A DNA stretch of 64,000 nt from Actinocatenispora sera (GCF_018324685.1 NZ_AP023354.1:1550001-1614000), one strand, 5' to 3'. Shown: positions 40,515-49,671, counted from the stretch's first letter. Numbers and translations are program-made. The notes: generated by a model not told the origin, from the letters alone.

Positions 40515-41306
40515 GTGGGTGGCGCGGTGACGCTCGCGCTGACCGGCGCCCGCCTCGCGCCGCTCGCCCCCGTACTCGATGCGCTCGACACGGTCCGGGA
40601 CGGTCGCGCGGAGTTCGGTATCGCGGACGACCTGCGGGCCGGCCCCGACTGGATACCGGCCGGCGCGCTCCTCGACGGCAGCGCGCTGCCCCGGCTGCTG
40701 TCCGTACCGATCACCCAGTGGGGCGCGAAGCCGCACGCCGCCGCCGCCCTCGCGTACAAGCAGTACACGTACTGGCTGGCGATGCCGGTGGTGCTGGGGT
40801 GGGCCACCGCGCGCCGGGTGCCGCTGCTGTCCGCCGACAACGTGGCGGTCCAGTTCCTCGACGACACCCCGTACTTCCGGCTCGGCATGCGGCGGCCCGC
40901 CGTCGCCGTGCTGGCCGACGATCCGGTCGCCGGCCTGCCCGGCACCGTCGTGGTCGACACCGCCGACGCACTGCTCGCACTACTGGCCGACACGCTGCGG
41001 GACCGCCACGTGGCGCCGCTGATCGAGGCCACCCGCCGGCACGTACGGATCGGCGCGCACACGCTGTGGGGGCAGCTCGCCGCGTCGGTCGGTTACGCGC
41101 TGGCCGCGGCCGAGCCGGTACTCGACGGGGCCGCCGCGGACGCGCAGGCGCTGCTGTCCGCGCTGCGGCTGACCGACCTGGCCGAGCTGTGCGACACCGG
41201 GGACTCGCTGCGGGTCCGGCGCAGCACCTGCTGCCTGGCGTTCGTCGTACCGAGCCTGGGCAACCGGCTGTGCCCCGACTGCTGCATCACCCGCTCGACG
41301 CCCTGA
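40515..41306 (+). CDS. FhuF-like [2Fe-2S] ferric-siderophore reductase
   Basis: 263-residue cytosolic reductase that releases iron from imported siderophores. The C-terminal motif RRSTCCLAFVVPSLGNRLCPDCC is the FhuF cluster: Cys-Cys, then Cys-x2-Cys about ten residues later. The N-terminal part has AYKQYTYWLAMPVVLGW, typical of these reductases. An iron box lies 56 bp upstream, so it is derepressed with the uptake operon. The start at GTG 40515 is tentative; GGGGGGAA is slightly far. Confidence 0.88.
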   Translation: MGGAVTLALTGARLAPLAPVLDALDTVRDGRAEFGIADDLRAGPDWIPAGALLDGSALPRLLSVPITQWGAKPHAAAALAYKQYTYWLAMPVVLGWATARRVPLLSADNVAVQFLDDTPYFRLGMRRPAVAVLADDPVAGLPGTVVVDTADALLALLADTLRDRHVAPLIEATRRHVRIGAHTLWGQLAASVGYALAAAEPVLDGAAADAQALLSALRLTDLAELCDTGDSLRVRRSTCCLAFVVPSLGNRLCPDCCITRSTP

Positions 41307-41349
41307 CCCACCGTCTGGCGGCACGGGCCGCGTGACCAGCGCTGCGGGG

Positions 41350-42183
41350 TCAGGCGGGCTGGGGCACCGAGTGGGTCAGTTCGGCGATGCGGGCGGCGCT
41401 CTCGGCGTTGCGCGGGGTGTGCAGGACCAGGGCGACGTCGGGGCGGTCCGGTAGGTGCAGCATCCGGCCCTCGACCACCAGCTCGCCGACCCGCGGATGC
41501 AGCAGCGTCTTGACCGTCGGGTTCGGCGGCTGGACCTCCTGCCGGGACCACAGCTCGGCGAACTCGGTGCTGCGCTCGGCGAGGTCGGCCAGCACCGCGG
41601 TGTACCCGTCGTCCGGGCCGTGCAGCGTCATCTCGTGCCGGTAGTGCGCGAGGACCGTCGGCGCGACCCGCTCCCAGTGCCGGTACCGGGCCCGGTACAG
41701 CGCGTCGGTGAAGAAGTCGACCAGGCAGTTGCCGGCGATCGTGTGCTCCCAGCCGAACAGCGCCCGGGCGCTCGCGTTGGCAGCGACGAAGTTCCAGTAC
41801 CGGTCGACCACGTGCGCCGGGTTCGGCAGCCAGCCGTCGAGCAACCGGGTGATGTCCGCACCGAGGGTCTGTTCGGCCGGCTCGGTCGGCAGCGGCGGGT
41901 TGAGCCCGGCCAGCACGTACAGGTGGCGGCGTTCCGGATCGGTGAGCCGCAGCACCCGGGCGACCGCGTCGAGCACCTGCCCGGACACGGTGATGTCGCG
42001 CCCCTGCTCGAGCCACTGGTACCAGGAGACGCCGACGCCGGCCAGCACCGCGACCTCCTCGCGCCGCAGCCCGGGGGTACGGCGGCGCGGGCCGGCGGGC
42101 AGCCCGGCGTCGGCGGGCGACACCGCGGCCCGGTGCGCCCGCAGGAACTCGCTCAGCTCGGTACGCCGGACGGTGGTGGTCAT
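41350..42183 (-). CDS. XRE regulator with MmyB-like ligand-binding domain
   Basis: 277 residues. N-terminal HTH with the family hallmark RRRTPGLRREEVAVLAGVGV followed by WYQWLEQGRDITVS; C-terminal PAS-like MLTR/MmyB domain (VDRYWNFVAANASARALFGW). Usually represses a neighbouring exporter or dehydrogenase and responds to small ligands. Divergent from the DHA2 transporter 58 bp away. Confidence 0.92.
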   Translation of the reverse strand: MTTTVRRTELSEFLRAHRAAVSPADAGLPAGPRRRTPGLRREEVAVLAGVGVSWYQWLEQGRDITVSGQVLDAVARVLRLTDPERRHLYVLAGLNPPLPTEPAEQTLGADITRLLDGWLPNPAHVVDRYWNFVAANASARALFGWEHTIAGNCLVDFFTDALYRARYRHWERVAPTVLAHYRHEMTLHGPDDGYTAVLADLAERSTEFAELWSRQEVQPPNPTVKTLLHPRVGELVVEGRMLHLPDRPDVALVLHTPRNAESAARIAELTHSVPQPA

Positions 42184-42241
42184 GGCACCAGCATAAGCAG
42201 GCTCTGGTGACAGGTTCGAAATCCGTCGAATGATTCTGGCC

Positions 42242-43678
42242 ATGGCATCGACACTGACCACTCAGCCGGCCGCGACGGCGGCGCCGCGACTGTCCGCCCG
42301 CGCCCGGTTGGTACTGATCCTGCTGTGCGCGGCCCAGTTCGCGATCTCGATCGACTTCTCCATCCTCAACGTCGCGCTGCCCAGCCTCGGCCGTGACCTC
42401 GGTCTCGCCGAGGCGAACCTGCAGTGGGGGGTGACCGCGTTCGCGCTGCCGTCGGGCGGGTTCCTGCTGCTCGCCGGGCGGCTCGGCGACCTGGTCGGCC
42501 GGCGCCGGATGTTCCTCGTCGGGCTGTCGGTGTTCGCGGTCGCCTCGCTGGCCGCGACCCTCGCCGTCGACCCGGCGACGTTCCTCGCCGCCCGCGCCGT
42601 GCAGGGGCTCGGCGCCGCGGTCACCATCCCGACCGCGATGGCGCTGCTGACCACGACGTTCGCCGAGGGGCCGGCGCGCAACCGGGCGCTCGGCGTCTCC
42701 GGCATGGTGCTGTCGCTCGGGTTCACCCTCGGCATGCTGCTGGGCGGCGCGCTGACCTCGGCGCTCGGCTGGCGGTCCACCATGGCGCTGAACGTGGTGA
42801 TGGCGCTGCCGGTACTGGTCGCCGCGCCGCTGCTGCTGACCGAGAGCCGGCGCACCGACCGGCCCCGACTGGACCTGCCCGGCGCGATCACCGTGACCGG
42901 CGGGCTGCTCGCGCTGATCTACGCGGTGTCCACCGCCGCCGAGACCTCCTGGACCCGCCCCGACGTACTGGTCACCCTGGTTGCCGCGGTCCTGCTGTTC
43001 GGCGCGTTCGTGCTGGTCGAGTCGCGGTCCGCCGAGCCGCTCGTGTCGCTCGCGGTACTGCGCCGGCGCACGGTCGCGGTCGGCAACCTGGGCGGGCTCG
43101 TCACGTTCGCCATGGCCAGCGCGCTGACCTTCCTGCTCACCCTGTACCTGCAGCAGATCCGGCAGCTGTCGCCGTTCGAGTCCGGGTTGGTGTTCGGGGT
43201 GACCGGGCTCGGCGCCGCGTCCGTGGGGCTGATCGCCTCCCGCCTGGTCGACCGGTACGGCAGCCGCACCGTCCTGATCGCCGGCCTCACCGTGCAGGGC
43301 GTCGCGACCGCGGTCCAGCTGGCGATCGGTGCGCACGGCGGTGTCTGGCTGGTCCTGGTGTTCTGCACCATCACGTTCGGCGGGCACATGGCGGCGGTCG
43401 TCTCCTACGGGATCACCGCGACGTCCGGGCTGTCCAACACCGAACAGGGGCTCGCCACCGGGCTGCTCACCACGGCGCAGCAGGTCGGCCTGACCGCGGG
43501 CATCCCGATCCTGTCCGCGCTGTACGCGGCGCACAGCGCCGGGCTACGCGCGGCCGGGGCGAGCCCGGTCGACGCGATGCTCGGCGGCATCCACCGCGGC
43601 ATCCTGGTCGCCGCGCTCGTCGCCCTCGCCGCCGCCCTCGTGATCGCCGTACTGCTGCACCGCCGTACCAGCCGCTGA
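42242..43678 (+). CDS. MFS multidrug transporter (DHA2 family)
   Basis: 478-residue exporter with about 14 membrane helices. Hallmarks: SIDFSILNVALPSLGRDLGL (TM1), LAGRLGDLVGRRRMFL, RAVQGLGAAVTIPTAMALLT (TM4) and GFTLGMLLGGAL (TM5). ATG 42242 has no Shine-Dalgarno sequence; an in-frame ATG at 42230 is the alternative. A GTGACA at 42207 could be a -35 element, which would make the message nearly leaderless. Controlled in all likelihood by the divergent XRE gene. Confidence 0.9.
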   Translation: MASTLTTQPAATAAPRLSARARLVLILLCAAQFAISIDFSILNVALPSLGRDLGLAEANLQWGVTAFALPSGGFLLLAGRLGDLVGRRRMFLVGLSVFAVASLAATLAVDPATFLAARAVQGLGAAVTIPTAMALLTTTFAEGPARNRALGVSGMVLSLGFTLGMLLGGALTSALGWRSTMALNVVMALPVLVAAPLLLTESRRTDRPRLDLPGAITVTGGLLALIYAVSTAAETSWTRPDVLVTLVAAVLLFGAFVLVESRSAEPLVSLAVLRRRTVAVGNLGGLVTFAMASALTFLLTLYLQQIRQLSPFESGLVFGVTGLGAASVGLIASRLVDRYGSRTVLIAGLTVQGVATAVQLAIGAHGGVWLVLVFCTITFGGHMAAVVSYGITATSGLSNTEQGLATGLLTTAQQVGLTAGIPILSALYAAHSAGLRAAGASPVDAMLGGIHRGILVAALVALAAALVIAVLLHRRTSR

Positions 43679-43689
43679 CGGCCGGAAGC

Positions 43690-44103
43690 TCAGATCTTGA
43701 TCACGGTGGCGCGCCGGCCGCACAAGGCGCCGATGTCCTCCGGATCGGAGGTGAGGATCGTGACCGGACCCGGCGCGGCGAGCGCGGTAGCACAGAGCAT
43801 GGCGTCGATCGCGTACTTGTGGCCGTGCCAGCCGGCTTCCTTCAGCAGTGCGGCAGCGTGGTGTGCGACGGCCTCGTCGATCGGTTCGACAACGAGGCGA
43901 GACAGGGTCCAGTTCAGCTTCGCCAGGTCGATCTTGGGATGGATGACCTCCACCAGCGTTGCGGCCGAGGTCACGACGCGCAGGTCATCTTCGCGCGCCA
44001 CGGTGAGCCAGCCGGTCAGGGTCCGGTCGCGCCGCACCGCCAGAGCCAGCCCTTGGCTGTCGAGGACCAGCGTTCCGGCCGGACGTGCGCCGGAGCGCCT
44101 CAC
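43690..44103 (-). CDS. PIN-domain ribonuclease toxin (VapC-type)
   Basis: 137 residues with the four acidic PIN residues in order: LVLDSQGLA (Asp), AATLVEVIH (Glu), YAIDAMLCAT (Asp) and ILTSDPEDI (Asp). Such proteins cleave tRNA or rRNA when freed from their antitoxin. The GTG start overlaps the antitoxin stop by 4 bp (GTGA), the classic coupled layout. Confidence 0.9.
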   Translation of the reverse strand: MRRSGARPAGTLVLDSQGLALAVRRDRTLTGWLTVAREDDLRVVTSAATLVEVIHPKIDLAKLNWTLSRLVVEPIDEAVAHHAAALLKEAGWHGHKYAIDAMLCATALAAPGPVTILTSDPEDIGALCGRRATVIKI

Positions 44104-44363
44104 GCCGCGCCGGCCGGGCTGGTGCCCTGTGCCCGCTGCGCGGCGTGCAGCTGCGCTCGGAGATCCCGCGTGTCCTTGTCGGTGATCGGGCCGTGCTCGG
44201 CCTCGGCGGCGACTATCAGCTCGTTCAGGTCGTCCCGTTCGATCTGCCGCGCCACGGCCGCGGAGACGTAAGCGGACAATCCGGCCGAGCCGCCGCGGGC
44301 CTTGGCCGCGGCCGCGATGTCTCGTGGCATCGTGATCGAGTACTTGCCGGTCGCCTCGCTCAT
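44100..44363 (-). CDS. Antitoxin of VapBC-type module
   Basis: 87 residues. The N-terminal KYSITMPRDIAAAAKARGG followed by LSAYVSAAVARQIER looks like a ribbon-helix-helix DNA-binding domain; the acidic/helical C-terminus (AAEAEHGPITDKDTRDLRA) would wrap the toxin. First gene of the pair, with repeat sequences in front of it for autorepression. Confidence 0.85.
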   Translation of the reverse strand: MSEATGKYSITMPRDIAAAAKARGGSAGLSAYVSAAVARQIERDDLNELIVAAEAEHGPITDKDTRDLRAQLHAAQRAQGTSPAGAA

Positions 44364-44368
44364 GCCAT

Positions 44369-44423
44369 GATCCTACCAGCTATCCTACCGGCTGGTCTTT
44401 CGTCAGAGCTGGTCTTTCATCAG
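44369..44423. promoter_or_regulatory. Repeats in the toxin-antitoxin promoter
   Basis: ATCCTACCAGCT/ATCCTACCGGCT (44370-44393) are followed by GGCTGGTCTTTCGTCAG/AGCTGGTCTTTCATCAG (44390-44423). The two blocks contain ACCRGCT and its complement RGCTGGT, forming an extended dyad suited to a ribbon-helix-helix antitoxin. Confidence 0.6.
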
Positions 44424-44428
44424 ATTCT

Positions 44429-45202
44429 GTGCTGGCGAACGTCACGAATCGGGGAGTCGATATCCGCACCCTCACGTACTACGTCGCCGTGACGCTCGAC
44501 GGGTTCATCGCCGGCCCGGACGGCGCCGACCCGACCGGCCCGGGCGGATTCTGGCCGGTCACCGGGTCCGACATCGCCTACCTGGCGGCGAACTACCCGG
44601 AGACGCTGCCCGGCCCCGCCCGGCAGACGCTGTCGGTCACCGCCGAGGGCGAGCACTTCGACACCGTGCTGGAGGGCCGGCGCAGCTACCAGCTGGGGCT
44701 CGACGCGGGTCTGACCGATGCGTACCCGCACCTGCGGCACGTGGTGTTCTCCCGGACCCTGACCGGGAGCCCGGACCCCGGCGTCGATCTCGTCGGCACC
44801 GACCCGGTGGCGTACGTGCGGGAGCTGAAGCGCCAGCCCGGCAAGGGCATCTGGCTGATCGGCGGCGCCGAGCTCGCCGCCGCGCTGCGGCCCGAGATCG
44901 ACCGCCTGATCATCAAGCGGGCGCCGATCACGATCGGTGCCGGCATCCCGCTGTTCGCCGGCCCGTTCGCGGTCGACACCTACCGCCCGGTGAACACCGA
45001 CGTGCTCGACTCCGGCGTGGTCGTCGCCACCTACGAGCGCCGCGCCGGTACCAGCGGCGCCGAGCCGGGCGTCGCATCGGACGCCACCACCGGCCCGGCC
45101 ATCGACCGCGAGTCCACGACACCCGAGCATCCGGACGCCGAACCGTCCGCCGGTCGCGGGTCCGCGACACCCCGGCATCCGGACGCCGACCGCCCGCCGT
45201 GA
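44429..45202 (+). CDS. Dihydrofolate-reductase-like (RibD C-terminal) protein
   Basis: 257 residues as drawn. The core is the DHFR/RibD_C fold: YYVAVTLDGFIAGPDG, FDTVLEGRRSYQLGL, HVVFSRTL and GIWLIGGAELAAAL. NADPH-dependent reductase of unknown substrate. The family normally starts as M-R-T-L-T-Y-Y; here that first codon is ATC (44461), with GGGGAG ideally spaced before it, while the GTG at 44429 has no ribosome binding site. The C-terminal 35 residues are a low-complexity tail from a 48-bp duplication. Confidence 0.8.
   Translation: MLANVTNRGVDIRTLTYYVAVTLDGFIAGPDGADPTGPGGFWPVTGSDIAYLAANYPETLPGPARQTLSVTAEGEHFDTVLEGRRSYQLGLDAGLTDAYPHLRHVVFSRTLTGSPDPGVDLVGTDPVAYVRELKRQPGKGIWLIGGAELAAALRPEIDRLIIKRAPITIGAGIPLFAGPFAVDTYRPVNTDVLDSGVVVATYERRAGTSGAEPGVASDATTGPAIDRESTTPEHPDAEPSAGRGSATPRHPDADRPP
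45107..45202. repeat. 48-bp imperfect tandem duplication at the DHFR-like gene's 3' end
   Basis: Copies 45107-45154 and 45155-45202 encode RESTTPEHPDAEPSAG and RGSATPRHPDADRPP plus the stop. About 85% identical by eye. Confidence 0.75.
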
Positions 45203-45378
45203 TGGAGAAGTCCGGGATGCGCCGCCGCACCAGCGACGACCGGCTGCACCACTACGAGCTCGTGTCGCGTGACCGCCGCCGGGTCCGCCTAGTTCCGCTA
45301 TGCAAAACTCTGTGTCGAAGATGTCGTCGGAGCGCGGGGTCAGTGCCTAGCGTGCAGGACAGGGAGGTGGGGTGCGGC

Positions 45379-46938
45379 GTGTTCGACGTGATTGTGCGGG
45401 GCGGGTGGATGCTCGACGGCACGGGCGCGGCGGCGTACCGGGCCGATGTCGCCGTCACCGGTGGCCGGATCGCCGCGCTCGGCCAGCTCGACCTCGCCGA
45501 GGCCGAACACAGCATCGACGCCGCCGGGCGGTACGTGACGCCCGGGTTCATCGACGCGCACGTGCACGGCGACGCGCTGGTGCGCGACCCGGCGGTGCAG
45601 CTCGCCGCGCTGCGTCAGGGCATCACCACGTTCGTGCTCGGCCAGGACGGGCTGTCGTTCGCGCCCGCCTCCCCGGGCACCCTGCGGTACGTGGCGCGCT
45701 ACTTCGACGCGGTCAACGGGCCGCCGGCCGGGCTGGGCGACGGGCCGATCGGCGTTGCCGCGCTGCTCGCCGGCTACACCGACAGCACCGCGCTCAACAC
45801 CGCCTACCTGGCGCCGCACGGCACCATCCGGTACGAGGTGCTCGGCCCGGCGCAGCGGCCGGCCGACGCCGCCGAGCTGGGCCGGATGCGCCGCCTGGTG
45901 GAGCGGGCCCTGGACGAGGGCGCCGTCGGGGTGTCCACCGGCCTGGAGTACAGCCCGGGGCGCTACGCGAACGCCGCCGAGCTGGCCGAGCTGTGCCGCC
46001 CGGTCGCTGCCCGCGGCCTGCCGTACGTGACGCACATGCGCGGGTACGAGGCGGACGCGCCGACCGGCATCGCCGAGGTGCGCGAGATCGCCCGGGACAG
46101 CGGCGTCGCGGTGCACGTCTCGCACTACCACGGGCCGGCGGCCAAGCTGATCGGGCTGGTCGACGACGTGCGCGGGGAGGGCATCGACCTCACCTTCGAC
46201 AGCTACCCGTACCTGCGCGGCAGCACCATTCTGGCGATGGTGACGCTGCCCGACTGGCTGCCCACCGCCGACGTCGAGCACGCCGTCGAGCAGCTCGCCG
46301 ACCCCGGCGTGCAGCGCCGGCTGGACACCGACTGGTTCGCGCACCGGGCCGAGGTGTGGCCGCGCATCACCCTGTCGTACGTGCCGTCCGACAAGTGGCG
46401 GTGGGCCGAGGGCCAGCCGCTGGTGGCCGTCGCCGAGCAGGCCGGCCTGACCCCCGCCGCGACCTGCCTGGAACTGTTGCGCGCCACCGAGTTGCGGGCC
46501 GGCTGCGTGTTCGGCCAGCCGCCGACCAACAGCGAGGAGTCGGTGCGCGCGCTGCTGAAGCACCCGGCCCAGATGGGCTCCTCGGACGGGATCTACGTCG
46601 GCTCGCATCCGCACCCGCGCGGGTGGGGTGCGTTCGCCCGGGTACTGGCCCGGCACGTGCGCGAGCTCGGCGACCTGTCCTGGCCGGACGCGGTGGTGCA
46701 CCTGGCCGCGAACCCGGCCCGCCGGTTCGGCTTCGCCGGCCGCGGCCAGCTGCGGGTCGGCTACCACGCCGATCTGGCGGTGATCGATCCGGACCGGGTA
46801 CGCGACGCGGCCAGCTACGAGGATCCGCGCCGGCCCGCGGTCGGGGTGGACGACGTGCTGGTGAACGGGCGACCGGTGCTGGCCGGCGGTGAGCTGACCG
46901 GCGCCCTCGCCGGCGTCCCGTTGCGGTCGCCACGATGA
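45379..46938 (+). CDS. N-acyl-D-amino-acid deacylase (D-aminoacylase family)
   Basis: 519-residue metal-dependent amidohydrolase. The N-terminal beta-sandwich VIVRGGWMLDGTGAAAYRAD is followed by the metal motif TPGFIDAHVHGD, the HMRGYEAD and HVSHYHGPA segments holding further His ligands, and late SSDGIYVGSHPHPRGWG. It would deacylate an N-acyl-D-amino acid or amino sugar acid. GTG start 45379 follows GGAGG. Its stop overlaps the IclR gene (ATGA), and the operon continues with a PLP deaminase, aldolase, kinase and RidA. Confidence 0.88.
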   Translation: MFDVIVRGGWMLDGTGAAAYRADVAVTGGRIAALGQLDLAEAEHSIDAAGRYVTPGFIDAHVHGDALVRDPAVQLAALRQGITTFVLGQDGLSFAPASPGTLRYVARYFDAVNGPPAGLGDGPIGVAALLAGYTDSTALNTAYLAPHGTIRYEVLGPAQRPADAAELGRMRRLVERALDEGAVGVSTGLEYSPGRYANAAELAELCRPVAARGLPYVTHMRGYEADAPTGIAEVREIARDSGVAVHVSHYHGPAAKLIGLVDDVRGEGIDLTFDSYPYLRGSTILAMVTLPDWLPTADVEHAVEQLADPGVQRRLDTDWFAHRAEVWPRITLSYVPSDKWRWAEGQPLVAVAEQAGLTPAATCLELLRATELRAGCVFGQPPTNSEESVRALLKHPAQMGSSDGIYVGSHPHPRGWGAFARVLARHVRELGDLSWPDAVVHLAANPARRFGFAGRGQLRVGYHADLAVIDPDRVRDAASYEDPRRPAVGVDDVLVNGRPVLAGGELTGALAGVPLRSPR

Positions 46939-47732
46939 TCGAGACCGTGGCCCGCAACCAGTCGTCCTCGCTGCGCCGGGCACTGACCATCCTGGCCTAC
47001 GTGGAACGGGAGGTCGGCGGCGCCGGTGCGACGCTGACCGAGATCGCGGATGCGCTGTCGCTCAACAAGAGCACGGTGCTCCGGCTGGCCGAGCCGCTGA
47101 TCGACGCCGAGCTGCTGGCCCGGGACACCGCGAGCGGCCGGTTCCGTCTCGGCCTCGGCGCGCTGCAGCTGGGCCAGGCCTACCTGTCCACACTGGACAT
47201 CAGGACGGTGGCGGCGGCGCAGCTGCGCGCGCTGCAGCGCTCGTCCGGGCAGACCTGCCACCTGGTGGTCCCGGACGGGCTGGAGGCGGTCTACATCGAC
47301 AAGGTGGAGAGCGAGGCCAACGTCCGGATGGCCTCCCGGGTCGGCCGCCGCGTCCCGCTGTACCGCACCGGGGTCGGCAAGGCGATGCTGGCGTTCGCCG
47401 GTGAGGCGCAACTGGCCGCGGTGCTCGATGCGGGCCTGGCCGCGGCCACCGCGTACACCATCACCGAGCCGGATGCGCTGCGCCGCGAGCTGGCCCGGGT
47501 CCGGCAGCGCGGGTACGCGATCGACGACCAGGAGAACGAGCCGGACGTGCGGTGCATCGCCGCGCCGCTGTTCGACCACGAGGACCGGGTGGTGGGCGCG
47601 GTCTCGGTGTCCGGGCTGGCGTCCCGGATGACCGCGGCGCAGCTGCGCCGGCTCGCGCCGGAGGTCGTGGCCGCCGCCCACCAGATCTCCGGCGCACTGG
47701 GTTCCCGTCGACAGGAGGCGTCGTGGCACTGA
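46935..47732 (+). CDS. IclR-family transcriptional regulator
   Basis: 265 residues. Winged HTH: LRRALTILAYVEREVGGAGA ... LTEIADALSLNKSTVLRLAE; ligand-binding domain with RVPLYRTGVGKAMLAF and the C-terminal RQRGYAIDDQENEPDVRCIA typical of IclR proteins. It is embedded in the operon it probably controls. TTCCGC-TA-TGCAAA at 45293-45306, upstream of the first gene, resembles a degenerate IclR operator. Confidence 0.92.
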   Translation: MIETVARNQSSSLRRALTILAYVEREVGGAGATLTEIADALSLNKSTVLRLAEPLIDAELLARDTASGRFRLGLGALQLGQAYLSTLDIRTVAAAQLRALQRSSGQTCHLVVPDGLEAVYIDKVESEANVRMASRVGRRVPLYRTGVGKAMLAFAGEAQLAAVLDAGLAAATAYTITEPDALRRELARVRQRGYAIDDQENEPDVRCIAAPLFDHEDRVVGAVSVSGLASRMTAAQLRRLAPEVVAAAHQISGALGSRRQEASWH

Positions 47733-48973
47733 GGATTCCCGAGGAGAGCATCGACTGGCGGACGAAGGGGTTGTGGCTGCCGGGTGCCCGGCTGCCGGCG
47801 GCGGAGTTCGTCGCCGCCGGGTACGACATCTTCACCGGTCCGTTCAGCTGGCCGCTGCTGGTGCTCGACCGGGACGCGGTGGCGCACAACGTCGCCACCA
47901 TGGCCGACTACACCGCGCGGCACGGGCTGGGGTTCGCACCGCACGGCAAGACCACGATGGCGCCGCGGCTGTTCGAGCAGCAGCTGGACGCCGGAGCCTG
48001 GGGCATCACGCTGGCCGCGGCGAGCCAGGTGCTCACCGCGCGTGGCTTCGGCGTACCGCGGATCTTCCTCGCCAACGAGCTGCTCGACCCGCTGGCGCTG
48101 CGGTGGGTGATTGCCGAACGCGAGCGTGACCCGGAGTTCGAGTTCCTGTTCTACGTCGACTCGGCCGCCGGGCTGGACGCGATCTCGGCCGCGCTGGCCG
48201 AAGTGACCGGGGACCGGCCGCTCGAGGTGGTGATCGAGCTCGGCCACGCGCACGGGCGTACCGGGGTGCGCACCGTCGCCGAGATCGTCGAGCTGGCGCG
48301 GGCGGCCGCCGAGGTGCCGCGGCTCGCGGTGGCGGGGGTCGCCGGGTACGAGGGTGGTCTTCCCACCGTGGCGGAAGCGCGCGGCTTCCTCGGCACGCTC
48401 CGCGAGGCGGCCGAGGCGCTGGTCGCGTTCGATCTGGTCCGCCCGGGCCCGGTGGTGGTGTCGGCCGGCGGCTCGGCGTACTTCGACGCGGTGACCGAGG
48501 TGCTCGCCGGCGACTGGCTCGCCAAACGCGAACTGCTGGTACTGCTGCGATCCGGCTCGTACATCACCCACGACGACGGCTTCTACCGGGAGATGACGCC
48601 GTTCAACCGGATCGGCGCCGAGGGATCGCTGATCCCGGCGCTGACGGTCTGGGCACAGGTCACCTCCACCCCGGAGCCGGGCCTGGCGCTGGTCGCGATG
48701 GGCAAGCGGGACGCCCCGTACGACGAGGGGTTGCCGGTGCCGAAGACGCTCCGGCGCGCGGACGGTGCGACCGAGTCGGCCGCGGGGTTCTCCGTGCTGC
48801 GGTTCAACGACCAGCACGCCTATCTGGACACCTCCGGCGGCCCTTCGCCGCGCCCCGGTGACCTGATCGCGTTCGGCATCTCGCACCCGTGTACCGCGTT
48901 CGACAAGTGGCGGGTGGTGCCGATGCTCGACGCCGACCACCGCGTGGTCGACCTGATCCACACCTATTTCTAG
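47723..48973 (+). CDS. Fold-type III PLP enzyme (D-serine dehydratase-like / amino acid deaminase)
   Basis: 416-residue PLP-dependent enzyme of the alanine-racemase-N / D-threonine-aldolase-like group. The Schiff-base Lys is in FAPHGKTTMAPRLF (about residue 74), and the zinc-binding His and Cys of the D-serine dehydratase C-terminal domain are in FGISHPCTAFDKWR. It likely removes ammonia from a D-2-amino-3-hydroxy acid, giving a 2-oxo acid via an enamine. GTG start with ACAGGAGG; overlaps the IclR stop by 10 bp. In this context D-glucosaminate is a plausible substrate. Confidence 0.85.
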   Translation: MALRIPEESIDWRTKGLWLPGARLPAAEFVAAGYDIFTGPFSWPLLVLDRDAVAHNVATMADYTARHGLGFAPHGKTTMAPRLFEQQLDAGAWGITLAAASQVLTARGFGVPRIFLANELLDPLALRWVIAERERDPEFEFLFYVDSAAGLDAISAALAEVTGDRPLEVVIELGHAHGRTGVRTVAEIVELARAAAEVPRLAVAGVAGYEGGLPTVAEARGFLGTLREAAEALVAFDLVRPGPVVVSAGGSAYFDAVTEVLAGDWLAKRELLVLLRSGSYITHDDGFYREMTPFNRIGAEGSLIPALTVWAQVTSTPEPGLALVAMGKRDAPYDEGLPVPKTLRRADGATESAAGFSVLRFNDQHAYLDTSGGPSPRPGDLIAFGISHPCTAFDKWRVVPMLDADHRVVDLIHTYF

Positions 48974-49017
48974 AGGCGCCAACGCGATCCAGCTGGCACC
49001 TCTCGGAAGGACACGAC

Positions 49018-49671
49018 ATGGACACCTCAACCCGCCGCGCGCCGAGCGCCGCGCTGATCGACACCGGCGTGGTCCCGATCCTGCGCGGCAAGCGCACCGG
49101 CGAGCACCTGCCGGCGGTGATCGATGCGCTGGTGGACAACGGCATCCGCTGCCTGGAGATCACCACGAACACGCCGGACGGGTTCGCCGCGGTGGCCGCG
49201 GCCCGGGCCCGGTACGGCACCGAGGTGGAGCTCGGCATGGGTACCGTGCTGACGCCCCAGCACGTCGACGCCGCCGAGCAGGCCGGTGCGACGTTCATCG
49301 TCTCCCCGCACACCGATCCGGCCCTCGCGGCGGAGGCGGTGGCCCGCGGGCTCGGCTACTACCCGGGTGCGTTCACCGCCACCGAGGTGCTGACCGCGTG
49401 GCGGCTCGGCGCGACCGCGGTGAAGATCTTTCCCGCCTCGGTCGCGGGTCCGCGCTATCTCAAGGAGTTGAGCGGCCCGATCGACGGCGTGGCGCTGATG
49501 CCGACCGGCGGCGTCACCCTCGACCTCGTACCGGAGTACCTGGCCGCCGGCGCGATCGCGGTCGGCATGGGCGGCCCGTTGCTGGGCGACGCGCTGGACG
49601 GCGGCTCGCTGACCGAGCTGGGCGCCCGGGCTCGCGCGGTGCTCGACGTCATCCGCGAGGCCCGGTCATGA
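49018..49671 (+). CDS. eda: KDPG/KHG aldolase family
   Basis: 217-residue class I aldolase that splits 2-keto-3-deoxy-6-phosphogluconate into pyruvate and glyceraldehyde 3-phosphate. The Glu of the active site is in RCLEITTNTP and the Schiff-base Lys in ATAVKIFPAS, followed by the phosphate-binding LMPTGGVTLD. GGAAGGACACGAC precedes the ATG. It follows the PLP deaminase and precedes a KDG-type kinase, matching an Entner-Doudoroff-like lower pathway. Confidence 0.92.
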   Translation: MDTSTRRAPSAALIDTGVVPILRGKRTGEHLPAVIDALVDNGIRCLEITTNTPDGFAAVAAARARYGTEVELGMGTVLTPQHVDAAEQAGATFIVSPHTDPALAAEAVARGLGYYPGAFTATEVLTAWRLGATAVKIFPASVAGPRYLKELSGPIDGVALMPTGGVTLDLVPEYLAAGAIAVGMGGPLLGDALDGGSLTELGARARAVLDVIREARS

